From Pelomonas sp047654805 (GTDB lineage: Bacteria > Pseudomonadota > Gammaproteobacteria > Burkholderiales > Burkholderiaceae_C), in the NCBI RefSeq assembly GCF_047654805.1, contig NZ_JASGIV010000001.1, positions 5,208,001 to 5,272,000 on the forward strand: a DNA stretch of 64,000 nucleotides, given 5' to 3'. Both the position numbers and the translations under genes were made by a program. The notes beneath the pieces are model-generated. The model saw nothing but the letters and a program-made list of their open reading frames with translations. It did not search any database and was not told where the DNA came from. Numbering within the stretch: the stretch's first letter is position 1; every line of letters begins with the position of its first letter. Below are positions 32,055-40,704 of this stretch, piece by piece.

Positions 32055-34676
32055 ATGATGCGCAGATGGAGGGAATGGCTGTCCAGCGCTTGCCTGCTGT
32101 GCGGCCATGCGGCGGGTGCCAACGCTGCGCCGCCGAAGGGCCTGAGCTTCTCGCCAGTACCGGCCTGGGTGGATTCGCAGACGGTGCCACTGGATGCCGT
32201 GGCGCCAGCCGATGGCCTGAGCCAGGGCCGGCATTACCTGCTGGCGGACCAACAGGTCCGTGTGGCCGGGGCGATGCTGGCTGACTACCGTCACGTGGCC
32301 GCGCGCGCGGTCAACGAGCGCGGTGTCGAGGACATCGCCAACGTGCAGATCAGTTTCGACCCCAGCTACCAGACGCTGGCCATCCACCGCATCGAGGTGC
32401 GCCGTGACGGCAAGCACGTGTACAGCGCGCCACGCGACGCCGTGAAGCTGCTGCAGCGCGAGACCAGCCTCGAGTCGTTGATCTTCGATGGCCGGCTTAC
32501 CGCGCACGTCGCGCTGCACGACGTGCGCGTGGGCGATGTGGTTGAGATGGTGTACACGGTGCAAGGCCGCAATCCTGTCTTCGGCGAACGGCTGTTCGGC
32601 GGTTTCGATCTTGAGTGGGGAGTGCCCGTCGCCTACCGCCATGCCCGGCTGCTGTGGCCGAAGGGGCGGCCGCTCTACTGGAAGCTGCACAACGCTGCTC
32701 AGCCTGCCAATGTCGCCGAGTTGAACGGGGAGCAAGACCATCGCTGGCGGCTGCGCAATGTGCCGGCTCGTCTCGTGGATAGCGACGCTCCCGGCTGGTA
32801 CGACCCCTATTCATGGGTCGAGTGGGGCGAGTTCGAGGATTGGGCTGCCGTTGCCCGCTGGGCTGTGCCGTTGTATCGCCTGCCCGCCAAACCGCTACCT
32901 GCAGTGCAGCGTGAGGTGGAGCGCATCGCCTCCACGACGACCGACCCCGAGCAACGCCTGCTTGCTGCGTTGCGATTCGTGCAGCGCGAAGTGCGCTACC
33001 TAGGCATCGAAATGGGCGCCAACTCCCACGCGCCCCATGCGCCCGACCTTGTGCTGCAGCGCCGTTTCGGCGACTGCAAGGACAAGACCCTGCTCAGCCT
33101 TGCGCTGCTGCGCGGCCTTGGCATTCCGGCGCGCGCTGCATTGGTGAATACCGCCCTGCGTCAGGCAGCGAGCGAGCGCTTGCCCACACCAGGTGCTTTC
33201 AATCACGTCCTTGTGCAGGCTGACCTCGGCAACCAACGTGTGTGGCTGGACCCCACGCGCGCGCCGCAGGCGGGCAGGGGTGTGGCGCAATGGGTGCAGG
33301 CCGATTTTGGGCGTGCGTTGCTTGTTGATTCCGCCACGCGTGAGTTCCTTCCCATGGCTGGCCCGGAAGTTCAGGCCGTCAAGCGCGAGTTGCACACCTT
33401 GCTGGATGCCAGTGCGGGCTTTGACAAGCCGGCTACGCTGACCATCACCACCCGGCTGCAAGGCCTGTCGGCCGAGGTTTTCCGCGGCGCGCTGGCCACC
33501 ACTTCGCGCGACGACCTGCAGAAGCAGTACCTCGACTTCTACGCATCCAGCTACCCCGGCCTGGTCGTGGACCAGCCGTTCACGGTGCGTGACGACACCG
33601 ACGCCAACGCGCTGCAGTTGGTGGAGTACTACCGCATGCCCACCTACTGGGTGCGCGACGACAAGCGTGCCCGCTGGACCGGCGCAATGGAGGTCCCGGA
33701 CCTGCACGAGTGGCTACGCCGCCCCAAGGGGGTGAACCGGCAAGGCCCGCTGGCATTGCGCCATCCGGTCGACTTCAAGCTGGTCAGTGAGTTTCGCCTG
33801 CCGCAGGCATGGTCCGTCAAGCCCGACGACCTGATTTACGAAGATGCCGCCTTCGTGCTGCGGCGCGAGGAATCCTGGCCCGACAGCAAGAAGCTGGTGC
33901 TCACAGACCACTATCAAAGTCGTGCCGATCACGTGCCCGCCGCCGACATTGCGCGCTACGTGTCACAGCTCGACAAGGCCCGCACGGGCGTTGGCTACAA
34001 CCTCTACTTGGAGGACGTCGCCGCACCTGTCGCCGGTGGTGATTCACCGCATTGGCTGCCGTTGCTGACAGGGCTGCTTGCCCTGGGCGGGTGGGTCTGG
34101 GTGGCTTTCCGGCTGTACCGCTGGGATCCTGAGCCCGAGGTGCCGGGGGCACCGGTCCACGCAGCTATTGGCGGTTGGCTGTGGCTGCCGGTGATCGGCC
34201 TGCTGGCGTCCCTGGTGCGCGTGGCCAGCACGCTTGTCGAGTCGATCCCGGCGATGACCGTGCAGGTCTGGAGCACGATTGCCCTGACCGGCTCGTCGGC
34301 CTATCACCCGCTGTGGGCTCCCACATTGTTGATGGAGATGGTGCTGAATCTCGCAATCTGCGTCGGTGCCGTGCTGCTGCTGCGGCTGATGATCAGCCGG
34401 CGCAGCAGCTTGCCCCGGCTCTACATCGGTTGGTGGGTGCTCGCCTGCACGACCATGCTGCTGGATGCGGCGGCGCATCAGCTGATTCCAGCCCTGTCGG
34501 ACGAATGGACGGGCAAGGACACCGGAGAGCTCGTGCGCAGCTGCTTCTTCGGCGTGGTCTGGATTGCCTACTTCCTCCGCTCCGACCGCGTGCGCAGAAC
34601 CTTTGTCTGCCGGCGCCTCACCCCTGCCGCTCCATCGCAGGTCGTCGCACAATCGGCACCGGACCTGCCCGCCTGA
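32055..34676 (+). CDS. DUF3857-transglutaminase-DUF2569 membrane protein
   Basis: An 873-residue protein. A signal peptide (SACLLCGHAAGANA) is followed by the DUF3857 beta domain (YRHVAARAVNERGVEDIAN onward, to about residue 220). A transglutaminase core has Cys in FGDCKDKTLLSLALLRGLGIPARAALV, His in AFNHVLVQAD and Asp in VWLDPTR, a complete triad. Another beta region precedes a membrane-bound C-terminus with five hydrophobic helices resembling DUF2569 (GGWLWLPVIGLLASLVRV and later). A strong GGGAGG site supports the ATG at 32055. The catalytic domain faces the periplasm. The substrate is unknown. Confidence 0.88.
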   Translation: MMRRWREWLSSACLLCGHAAGANAAPPKGLSFSPVPAWVDSQTVPLDAVAPADGLSQGRHYLLADQQVRVAGAMLADYRHVAARAVNERGVEDIANVQISFDPSYQTLAIHRIEVRRDGKHVYSAPRDAVKLLQRETSLESLIFDGRLTAHVALHDVRVGDVVEMVYTVQGRNPVFGERLFGGFDLEWGVPVAYRHARLLWPKGRPLYWKLHNAAQPANVAELNGEQDHRWRLRNVPARLVDSDAPGWYDPYSWVEWGEFEDWAAVARWAVPLYRLPAKPLPAVQREVERIASTTTDPEQRLLAALRFVQREVRYLGIEMGANSHAPHAPDLVLQRRFGDCKDKTLLSLALLRGLGIPARAALVNTALRQAASERLPTPGAFNHVLVQADLGNQRVWLDPTRAPQAGRGVAQWVQADFGRALLVDSATREFLPMAGPEVQAVKRELHTLLDASAGFDKPATLTITTRLQGLSAEVFRGALATTSRDDLQKQYLDFYASSYPGLVVDQPFTVRDDTDANALQLVEYYRMPTYWVRDDKRARWTGAMEVPDLHEWLRRPKGVNRQGPLALRHPVDFKLVSEFRLPQAWSVKPDDLIYEDAAFVLRREESWPDSKKLVLTDHYQSRADHVPAADIARYVSQLDKARTGVGYNLYLEDVAAPVAGGDSPHWLPLLTGLLALGGWVWVAFRLYRWDPEPEVPGAPVHAAIGGWLWLPVIGLLASLVRVASTLVESIPAMTVQVWSTIALTGSSAYHPLWAPTLLMEMVLNLAICVGAVLLLRLMISRRSSLPRLYIGWWVLACTTMLLDAAAHQLIPALSDEWTGKDTGELVRSCFFGVVWIAYFLRSDRVRRTFVCRRLTPAAPSQVVAQSAPDLPA

Positions 34677-34682
34677 GCCACC

Positions 34683-35063
34683 ATGGCCTGTGCCGTCGTC
34701 AAGAACGCTGTTTCCGCCGATGCCGACGCGTATTTCGTGGCGCAGCCTGAAACCTGCGTGGCAGGCTTATGGCCGCACCTGCGGGGCGGCATGGCTGGTT
34801 TCGGCCATCATCCCTATGTCCACGGCAGCTGCCGTGAGGGTGCCATTTTCGAAACCTGCCTCGCCAGCGATGTTGGCAACAGGGGCGACATCAGCATCTT
34901 CTGGAACGTGGGCGCCATCTCGGCGAAGTGCAAGCCGTTGCCGGCCATGTTCGGCGAGTGCCATCTTGGCAAGGATGGCGCCGTCGTGAAGGGCCGGGCC
35001 GATGCGGACCTTGAATCGCCCGGGCAGCTTTGCGGGCTGCCGATCCAGGGGCGACGCTCATGA
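34683..35063 (+). CDS. Cysteine-containing hypothetical protein coupled to the CWC protein
   Basis: A 126-residue frame with coding-like third-position GC. I do not recognise it. It has seven scattered cysteines (for example ACAVV, ETCVAG, GSCREG, ETCLAS, AKCKPLP, GECHLG, QLCGLP) and aromatic patches (ISIFWNVGAI). It starts 6 bp after the DUF3857 gene and its stop overlaps the ATG of the CWC gene (ATGA), which argues for real translation. No clear ribosome site precedes it, and the family is not known to me, so it could be spurious. Confidence 0.45.
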   Translation: MACAVVKNAVSADADAYFVAQPETCVAGLWPHLRGGMAGFGHHPYVHGSCREGAIFETCLASDVGNRGDISIFWNVGAISAKCKPLPAMFGECHLGKDGAVVKGRADADLESPGQLCGLPIQGRRS

Positions 35064-35287
35064 CAGGCCCCATGCTCGACCTGCGCTGCCCGCGCTGTGG
35101 GGGTGACTTCGCATGTGGCGTCAACGCCGGCCATTGCGCCTGCTTCGGTATCCGCCTGACCGATGCGCTGCGTGATGAGCTGGCTGCGAACTACCGCGGC
35201 TGCCTGTGTCTTCCCTGCCTGAATGAACTGATCGATGCAGACCAGGCGCGCCAGGCTGCTGTAAGGCCGGCCGGGGCTTCCGACTGA
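35060..35287 (+). CDS. Cysteine-rich CWC family protein
   Basis: A 75-residue protein with the family pattern: DLRCPRCGGDFACGVNAGHCACFGIRLTDALRDEL, then GCLCLPCLNEL. The paired cysteines suggest zinc binding. The start at 35060 overlaps the stop of the preceding frame by 4 bp. The function is unknown. A stem-loop follows 12 bases after the stop. Confidence 0.85.
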   Translation: MTGPMLDLRCPRCGGDFACGVNAGHCACFGIRLTDALRDELAANYRGCLCLPCLNELIDADQARQAAVRPAGASD

Positions 35288-35299
35288 CGCGAAGGGTTC

Positions 35300-35330
35300 C
35301 TGGGTGAGACGCGCGGGACCGCTCACCCAG
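35300..35330 (+). terminator. Stem-loop between the CWC gene and the EamA operon
   Basis: A perfect 9-bp stem CTGGGTGAG / CTCACCCAG with a 13-base loop, ending 19 bases before the EamA start. It has no T-run. It may end the upstream transcript or lie in the leader of the EamA mRNA. Confidence 0.5.
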
Positions 35331-35349
35331 CAGGCATGATGGCTGTCCA

Positions 35350-36222
35350 ATGACCGCACTCGACCGCCTGGCCCCGCCGCTGTTCATCTTCATCTGGGCC
35401 ACCGGCTACATCGTCGCCAAGCTGGCGGCGCCGCATGCCGATCCGCTGACCTTCCTGTGCTGGCGCTATGCCGGCGTCGTCGCGCTGATGCTCGCCCTCG
35501 CGCTGGCGGCCCGTGCACCGTGGCCCGCGCCGCGCGAGATGGCGCATCTGGCGCTGGCCGGCATCGGCATCCAGGCGCTGTACCTGGGCGGCGTGTGGGT
35601 GGCCATCCGGCAAGGCCTGCCGGCCGGCACTGCGGCACTGATCGTCAATCTGCAGCCGGTGCTGGTCGCCGCGCTGGCGCCGCTGATCGGCGAGCGCGTC
35701 GCGCCGCGGCAATGGGCGGGGGTGGCGCTGGGCCTGGTGGGCGTCATCCTCGTCATCTGGCACAAGCTGGCGTTGGGCGCGGGCTTCGGACTGCCGCTGT
35801 TGCTGAGCGTGATGGCCCTGCTCGCCATCACCGGCGGAACGCTGTACCAGAAGCGCTTCGTGCCGCACTTCGACCTGCGCACCGGTCAGGTCGTGCAGTT
35901 CGCCGCGGCGCTAGCGGTGACGCTGCCGGCGGCATGGATGCTGGAGCCCATGCGCATCGAATGGAATGCCGAGGTGTTGGTCGCCATGGCCTGGAGCGTG
36001 CTCGTGCTGACGGCCGGCGGCATCAGCCTGATGTTCTACATGCTGCGCCACGGCCGTGTGACGGCGGTTAGCAGCACCATGTATCTGGTGCCCTCTGTCA
36101 CCTCGGTGATGGCATGGCTGCTGTTCGGCGAGACACTGGGCGCACAAGCCATCGCGGGCATGGGTGTGACGCTGCTGGGCGTCTACCTCGTCGTTGCGAA
36201 GAAACCGGAGACCCGTGCATGA
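35350..36222 (+). CDS. EamA/DMT family transporter
   Basis: A 290-residue inner-membrane protein with about ten hydrophobic helices in two EamA repeats. FIFIWATGYIVAKLAAPHADPLTFLCWRY starts the first, and the second ends with YLVPSVTSVMAWLLFGETL and GVYLVVAKKPE. Family members export metabolites or amino acids. It is the first gene of a coupled operon: its stop overlaps the acyl-CoA ligase start (ATGA). Confidence 0.92.
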   Translation: MTALDRLAPPLFIFIWATGYIVAKLAAPHADPLTFLCWRYAGVVALMLALALAARAPWPAPREMAHLALAGIGIQALYLGGVWVAIRQGLPAGTAALIVNLQPVLVAALAPLIGERVAPRQWAGVALGLVGVILVIWHKLALGAGFGLPLLLSVMALLAITGGTLYQKRFVPHFDLRTGQVVQFAAALAVTLPAAWMLEPMRIEWNAEVLVAMAWSVLVLTAGGISLMFYMLRHGRVTAVSSTMYLVPSVTSVMAWLLFGETLGAQAIAGMGVTLLGVYLVVAKKPETRA

Positions 36223-37886
36223 GCCCTCGTGCGCACTACAAATTCTGGCCGGCGCGCGTGCCGCATGCCATCGAGCCGCCCGCCACGGCGCTGCACGACA
36301 ACCTGCTCGTCAGCGCGCGCCGCTTCCCGCATCGACCGGCACTGGTCTTCCTGGGCCAGGTGACGACCTATGCCGAGCTGGCCGGCCACGTCGAGCGCGT
36401 GGCCGCCTGGCTGGCGCAGCGGGGCATCGCCAAGGGCCAGCGCGTGCTGGTGGGCCTGCAGAACTGCCCGCAGCTCGTCATCGCCCATTACGCCATCCTG
36501 TGCCTGGGCGCCGTCGTGGTGCCCGTCAACCCGATGAACCGCGCCGCGGAGCTGAAGCATCTCATCGAAGACAGCGGCGCCGTCCTTGCGGTCACCAGCG
36601 CCGACCTCAGCGCCGAATGGCTGGCCGCGGGCATGGCGGCGCGGGACCTGCTCGTCACCCGCCTGGGCGAAGTGCTGCCCGGCGGCTGCGCCGACAACCC
36701 AGGCCTGCCTGCGGGCTGGGTCGACTGGCTCAATGCCGACGTGGCCTTGCCCGCCGGCTCCACGCCCTGGGGCGAGGCCCTGGCCTGCGCAGCTTCGCTG
36801 CCGGCTGTGGACGTGGGCGCAGAGGACCTCGCGCTGCTGCCCTACACCAGCGGCACCACGGGCAATCCCAAGGGTTGCATGCACAAGCACCGCAGCCTGC
36901 AGCACAACGTTGTCGCCGGCGGCCTTTGGGCCAACGTGTGCCACGAGGACGTGGTGCTGGGCGTGGTGCCCATGTTCCACATCACCGGCATGGTGGTCGT
37001 CATGCATGGCACGCTGGCGGCGGGCGCGGCCCTCGTGCTGATGCCGCGCTGGCAGCGCGAGTACGCCGCCCGGCTCATCGCCGAGCACCGCGTGACGCGC
37101 TGGACAAACATCCCGACCATGGTCATCGACCTGCTCGCCAGTCCGCAGGTCGACAGCTTCGACATGAGCAGCATGGTCAGCATCGGCGGTGGCGGTGCCG
37201 CCATGCCGCAGGCCGTGGCCGAGCGGCTGCTGAGCCGCTGGGGCCTGCGCTACATGGAAGGCTACGGCCTTACCGAGACCGCCGCGCCCAGCCACAGCAA
37301 CCCCTACGACGCGCCAAAGCAGCAATGCCTGGGCGTGCCCTACCTAAGCTGCGACGCCCGCGTCATCGACCCTGACACGCAGCGCGAGCTGCCCGCCGGC
37401 GAGGCCGGCGAGATCATCGTCAGCGGCCCCATGGTTTTCGACGGCTACTGGGGCCGGCCCGATGCCACCGCCGCTGCCTTCATCGAGGTCGGCGGCCGAC
37501 GTTTCTTCCGCACCGGCGACATCGGCTACGTGGACGCCGACGGCTATTTCTTCATGACCGACCGTCTCAAGCGCATGATCAACGCGAGCGGCTTCAAGGT
37601 CTGGCCGTCGGAGGTCGAGAACCTGATGCACGCTCACCCGGGTCTGGCCGAGGTCTGTGTCATCGCGGCCCCCGACGCCTATCGCGGCGAGACGGTCAAG
37701 GCCGTCGCTGTCAGGCGTACCGGCCACGAAGCGCTGACCGAGTCCGAACTGAGAGACTGGTGTCGCGCGCACATGGCTGCCTACAAGGTGCCTGCACGCA
37801 TCGAGTTCGTCGACAGCCTGCCCAAGAGCGGTGCCGGCAAGGTGATGTGGCGGACATTGCAGGAGCGCGAGCGCACCAAGGCATGA
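36219..37886 (+). CDS. AMP-dependent acyl-CoA ligase (long-chain-fatty-acid type)
   Basis: A 555-residue ANL-superfamily enzyme that activates a carboxylic acid through an acyl-adenylate. Motifs: ATP-binding YTSGTTGNPKGCMHKH, GYGLTETAAPSHSNPYD, the hinge TGDIGYVDADGYFFMTDRLKRMINASGFKVWP, and the catalytic Lys in LPKSGAGKVMWR near the C-terminus. The start at 36219 is set by coupling to EamA and by length. The downstream nucleotidyltransferase overlaps its stop (ATGA). The substrate could be a medium- or long-chain fatty acid. Confidence 0.93.
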   Translation: MSPRAHYKFWPARVPHAIEPPATALHDNLLVSARRFPHRPALVFLGQVTTYAELAGHVERVAAWLAQRGIAKGQRVLVGLQNCPQLVIAHYAILCLGAVVVPVNPMNRAAELKHLIEDSGAVLAVTSADLSAEWLAAGMAARDLLVTRLGEVLPGGCADNPGLPAGWVDWLNADVALPAGSTPWGEALACAASLPAVDVGAEDLALLPYTSGTTGNPKGCMHKHRSLQHNVVAGGLWANVCHEDVVLGVVPMFHITGMVVVMHGTLAAGAALVLMPRWQREYAARLIAEHRVTRWTNIPTMVIDLLASPQVDSFDMSSMVSIGGGGAAMPQAVAERLLSRWGLRYMEGYGLTETAAPSHSNPYDAPKQQCLGVPYLSCDARVIDPDTQRELPAGEAGEIIVSGPMVFDGYWGRPDATAAAFIEVGGRRFFRTGDIGYVDADGYFFMTDRLKRMINASGFKVWPSEVENLMHAHPGLAEVCVIAAPDAYRGETVKAVAVRRTGHEALTESELRDWCRAHMAAYKVPARIEFVDSLPKSGAGKVMWRTLQERERTKA

Positions 37887-38455
37887 GCCACGACGAGGCG
37901 CGGCTGGCGGGACTGGTGCGCGCGGCACCAGGGTTCATGGAGGCGTTGCGGGCGGGCCGCGAGCTGGGACTTGCGCAGTGGTGCATCGGTGCCGGCGCGC
38001 TGCGCAACCTCGTCTGGGACGCGCTGCACGGCCACGCGCATCCGTCCGAGCCTGCCGATGTCGACTTCGCCTACTTCTGCTCCCTGGATCTTGGCGCCGA
38101 ACGTGATGCCGCATTGCAGCGTCGGTTGGGCGAGCGTCTTCCCGGCCTGCCCTGGGAGGTCACCAATCAGGCCGGCGTGCACCTGTGGTTCGAGCGCTGT
38201 TTCGGCCATGCCGTGGCCCCGCTGCACTCGCTGCATGAGGCCGTCGCCACCTGGCCCGAGCCGGCCACGGCCGTGGGTGTCTGGCTGGACGATACCGACG
38301 CGCTCCAGATCATCGCGCCGTACGGGCTCGGCGACCTGCTGGGTATGCGCATCCGCCGCAACCCGGTCCGTGCCAGCTTGGAGACCTACCGCCAGCGCTG
38401 CGCGAGCAAGCGCTACACCGAGCGCTGGCCGCGCGTCGTCGTGGAGCCGGCCTGA
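37883..38455 (+). CDS. Nucleotidyltransferase family protein
   Basis: A 190-residue protein of the nucleotidyltransferase-like family annotated DUF925 in older databases. WCIGAGALRNLVWDALHG and PADVDFAYF carry the G-x-x-x-N and D-x-D-like metal positions, and VGVWLDDTDALQIIAPYGLGDLLGMRIRRNP is the conserved C-terminal block. It is coupled to the acyl-CoA ligase by a 4-bp overlap. Why these genes travel together is unclear. Confidence 0.88.
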   Translation: MSHDEARLAGLVRAAPGFMEALRAGRELGLAQWCIGAGALRNLVWDALHGHAHPSEPADVDFAYFCSLDLGAERDAALQRRLGERLPGLPWEVTNQAGVHLWFERCFGHAVAPLHSLHEAVATWPEPATAVGVWLDDTDALQIIAPYGLGDLLGMRIRRNPVRASLETYRQRCASKRYTERWPRVVVEPA

Positions 38456-38500
38456 GCGCTAGAGTGCATGGCGCGGCGAACAAGCCTGCAGGAGAACCCC

Positions 38501-38848
38501 ATGCTTTACCAAGGAAGCTGTCACTGTGGACGCATCGCCTTTCATGTCGAAGGCGAGCTTGACGGCGTGATGAGCTGCAACTGCTCGATCTGCCAGCGCA
38601 AGGGAGCGCTGATGTGGTTCCTGCCGCGGGTGGCTCTGACGCTGCAGACGCCCGACGAGGCGGCCAGCAGCTACACCTTCAACAAGCACGTCATCCGCCA
38701 CCGCTTCTGCCCCCACTGCGGCATGCATCCCTACGGCGAGGGCCGCGATCCCAAGGGCAATGAAATGGTGGCGGTGAACGTGCGTTGCCTGGAAGGAGTC
38801 GACCTCGACGTCCTTGCTGTGACACGCTACGACGGACGTGCGGCCTGA
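38501..38848 (+). CDS. GFA family protein (glutathione-dependent formaldehyde-activating fold)
   Basis: A 115-residue zinc protein with the Mss4-like fold. Zinc cysteines: CHCGRIAF, SCNCSICQRKGAL and FCPHCGMHPYGEG. A GGAG site lies 6 bases before the ATG at 38501. The family is named for glutathione-dependent formaldehyde activation, but most members have no proven substrate. Convergent with the DUF2834 gene. Confidence 0.93.
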   Translation: MLYQGSCHCGRIAFHVEGELDGVMSCNCSICQRKGALMWFLPRVALTLQTPDEAASSYTFNKHVIRHRFCPHCGMHPYGEGRDPKGNEMVAVNVRCLEGVDLDVLAVTRYDGRAA

Positions 38849-38863
38849 GCCCGTTCGAGGCGG

Positions 38864-39190
38864 CTAGCGGCCCGTGGCGCCGGTTGCGGCGCCGTGTGCC
38901 GCGAAGTCCGCGCGCTCCGAGGGCCTGAGCAACAGATACAGCAGCGGCCCGAACGCGCCTGTCGCAAGGGTGATGAGCGCGAACGGCCAGAACGTGCGGC
39001 CCGTGCGCTTCGCGTCGCGCCAGATGAAGCCCAGTGCGATGCATGACATGACGACCAGGTCGAGCAGCACCTGCCAGGCGCCGATGCTGCCCATGCCGGC
39101 CTGCCAGATGCCGAGATAGCCGACCTCCCACATCGCATAGCTCGAAAAGGCGCCGAAGGCGGCGAGGGCGAGGATCAGAACGGTTCGCAT
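38864..39190 (-). CDS. DUF2834 membrane protein
   Basis: A 108-residue protein with three hydrophobic helices: RTVLILALAAFGAFSSYAMWE, LLDLVVMSCIALGFIWRDAK and WPFALITLATGAFGPLLYLLLR. The spacing fits DUF2834. A GCAGGAG ribosome site supports the ATG at 39190. It is divergent from the HTH regulator at 39301 (110 bp), which may control it. Confidence 0.82.
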   Translation of the reverse strand: MRTVLILALAAFGAFSSYAMWEVGYLGIWQAGMGSIGAWQVLLDLVVMSCIALGFIWRDAKRTGRTFWPFALITLATGAFGPLLYLLLRPSERADFAAHGAATGATGR

Positions 39191-39300
39191 GGCAATCTCC
39201 TGCGGGTTGACGATGGCGCCATGCTCGACAGCCGCGTGCATCGCCGCAATGACCTCCGGGGTCATCGCGCCTGTGTCCGCCCGAGCCGCAGAATGGCTGC

Positions 39301-40107
39301 ATGACCGCCACCCTCGCCGCCCTGCGCAAGTCGCGCCGCGTCAGCCAGCTTGAGCTGTCGCTGCGCACCGGCGTCTCGCAACGCCACCTCAGCTGCATCG
39401 AGACCGGCCGTTCCCGAGCCGGCCGGGAGACGCTGTTCGCCCTGCTCGATGCCCTAGGCGCCACACTGGAGGAACGCAACCAGGCCCTGCTTGCCGCAGG
39501 CTATGCGCCGGCCCACGCCCAGCGCGCGCTTGACGCGCCCGAGATGGCGCCCGTGCGCGCCGCACTGGAGCAACTGATCCATGCCAATGGCGCGGCGCCG
39601 GCCCTGGTGCTGGACGGCGAGTACAACGTGGTCATGGCCAATGCCGGCCTCGCGCGACTGCTGGCGCTGCTGGGACTACCGGCCGAGCAGCTGCTTGCCC
39701 AACCACTGAACCTGCTGCGCGCCGTCTTCGCACCGGGTGGCCTGCGTACGCTGTGCGTGGACGAGGCCTGGCTGTGCAACGAGATGTGGGCTCGGGCCAG
39801 CCGCGAGGCCGAGCACCTGCCGCGCCTGCGCGCGCTGCTCGACGAGCTGCGTCCCGAGCTGCAGCCTTGGGTCGCCACCGAGGCGGGCAACCTGCCCGTG
39901 CTGGCCTTTCGCCTGCAGGCGGCCGACGGGCGCGTGCTCAGCTTCTTCTCCACCATCACCAGCTTCGGCACGCCGCTTGACATCACGCTGGCGTCGCTGA
40001 AGGTGGAGCACCTGTTTCCCGCCGACGAGGACACCCGATGTGCGCTGGCTGAGATTGCTGGTCCCGGCGAGCCTGAAGGATTTCCGCAACGATTTCCCTG
40101 GCCCTAG
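39301..40107 (+). CDS. XRE-type transcriptional regulator with MmyB-like ligand domain
   Basis: A 268-residue regulator. Residues about 5-60 are a helix-turn-helix (LRKSRRVSQLELSLRTGVSQRHLSCIETGRSRAGRETL). The remaining part is the MmyB-like (PAS-like) ligand-binding domain: PALVLDGEYNVVMANAGLARLLALL and LAFRLQAADGRVLSFFSTITSFGTPLDITLASLKVEHLFPAD. The ligand is unknown; fatty acids have been proposed for related proteins. It is divergent from the DUF2834 gene, its likely target. Confidence 0.9.
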   Translation: MTATLAALRKSRRVSQLELSLRTGVSQRHLSCIETGRSRAGRETLFALLDALGATLEERNQALLAAGYAPAHAQRALDAPEMAPVRAALEQLIHANGAAPALVLDGEYNVVMANAGLARLLALLGLPAEQLLAQPLNLLRAVFAPGGLRTLCVDEAWLCNEMWARASREAEHLPRLRALLDELRPELQPWVATEAGNLPVLAFRLQAADGRVLSFFSTITSFGTPLDITLASLKVEHLFPADEDTRCALAEIAGPGEPEGFPQRFPWP

Positions 40108-40660
40108 AGGCCCGATGTGGGCATGTGCCGGAGTGCGGCGCCGACGAGATAGGTGCCGAACGCGCCCAGGGCGCACGGCAGGGGGCTTGGCCAGCGTGGA
40201 CGAGCCCAGCATGCCGACCAGAAACAGATCGCGCGGCGCGGTGACTGAACGACGCTCCTGCCGGCCCATGATGCGGTCGTTTGCATCCCGGCGAGGTAGA
40301 TCAGCGGTGCCAGCAATGCAACGTACTCGGCCGTGCCCGCAGCGTGCGCACATTGCGCTGACGTCGAGGTCGCTGAGGACGAGCGGGAACGCGCAGGACA
40401 TCGTCCCGTCCCAGCCAGGAGGCGTGCTGCGGCGCGAACAGCTCGACGGTCAACCGGCAGTCCCCGTCGTTGTCGTGGGCGTGCCCGTCGGTCCGGGGCT
40501 CACCGGAATCTCGCAATGCACCTCTTCGTGGACGCCCGGGTGGAGGAAGGTGCAATCGAGCGCCTAGGCGCATGACTTGGCCATGGGGTTCGCTTTGCGG
40601 TGACGAATGCACTTGCCAAAACCGACGCGCCTCTCTGGAGCGCCAGGTCATCTAGGCAGT
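40108..40660 (-). pseudogene. Decayed stretch with broken frames on the minus strand
   Basis: No intact gene lies between the HTH regulator and the TrmB gene. On the minus strand, pieces in different frames look like protein remnants: a polar segment (VELFAPQHASWLGRDDVL near 40400-40450), then hydrophobic pieces LLAPLIYLAGM (near 40290-40320), DLFLVGMLGSSTLAKP (near 40190-40235) and ALGAFGTYLVGAAL (near 40130-40175). The hydrophobic pieces do not share one frame and are interrupted, as expected for a frameshifted membrane-protein gene. The parent family is not recognisable, so this is a tentative call. Confidence 0.35.
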
Positions 40661-40682
40661 ATCCCTGATGGTCATCGATTTG

Positions 40683-40702
40683 TTAGTTGTAAACAATACT
40701 AA
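40683..40702. promoter_or_regulatory. Palindromic operator candidate over the TrmB start
   Basis: TTAGTTGTAAACAATACTAA is a near-perfect inverted repeat (TTAGTTGT / ACAA-T-ACTAA, with one extra base) in an otherwise GC-rich region, ending 2 bases before the ATG. This suits autoregulation by the TrmB-type protein. It leaves no room for a ribosome site, so the message may be leaderless or start further in. Confidence 0.5.
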
Positions 40703-40704
40703 TA

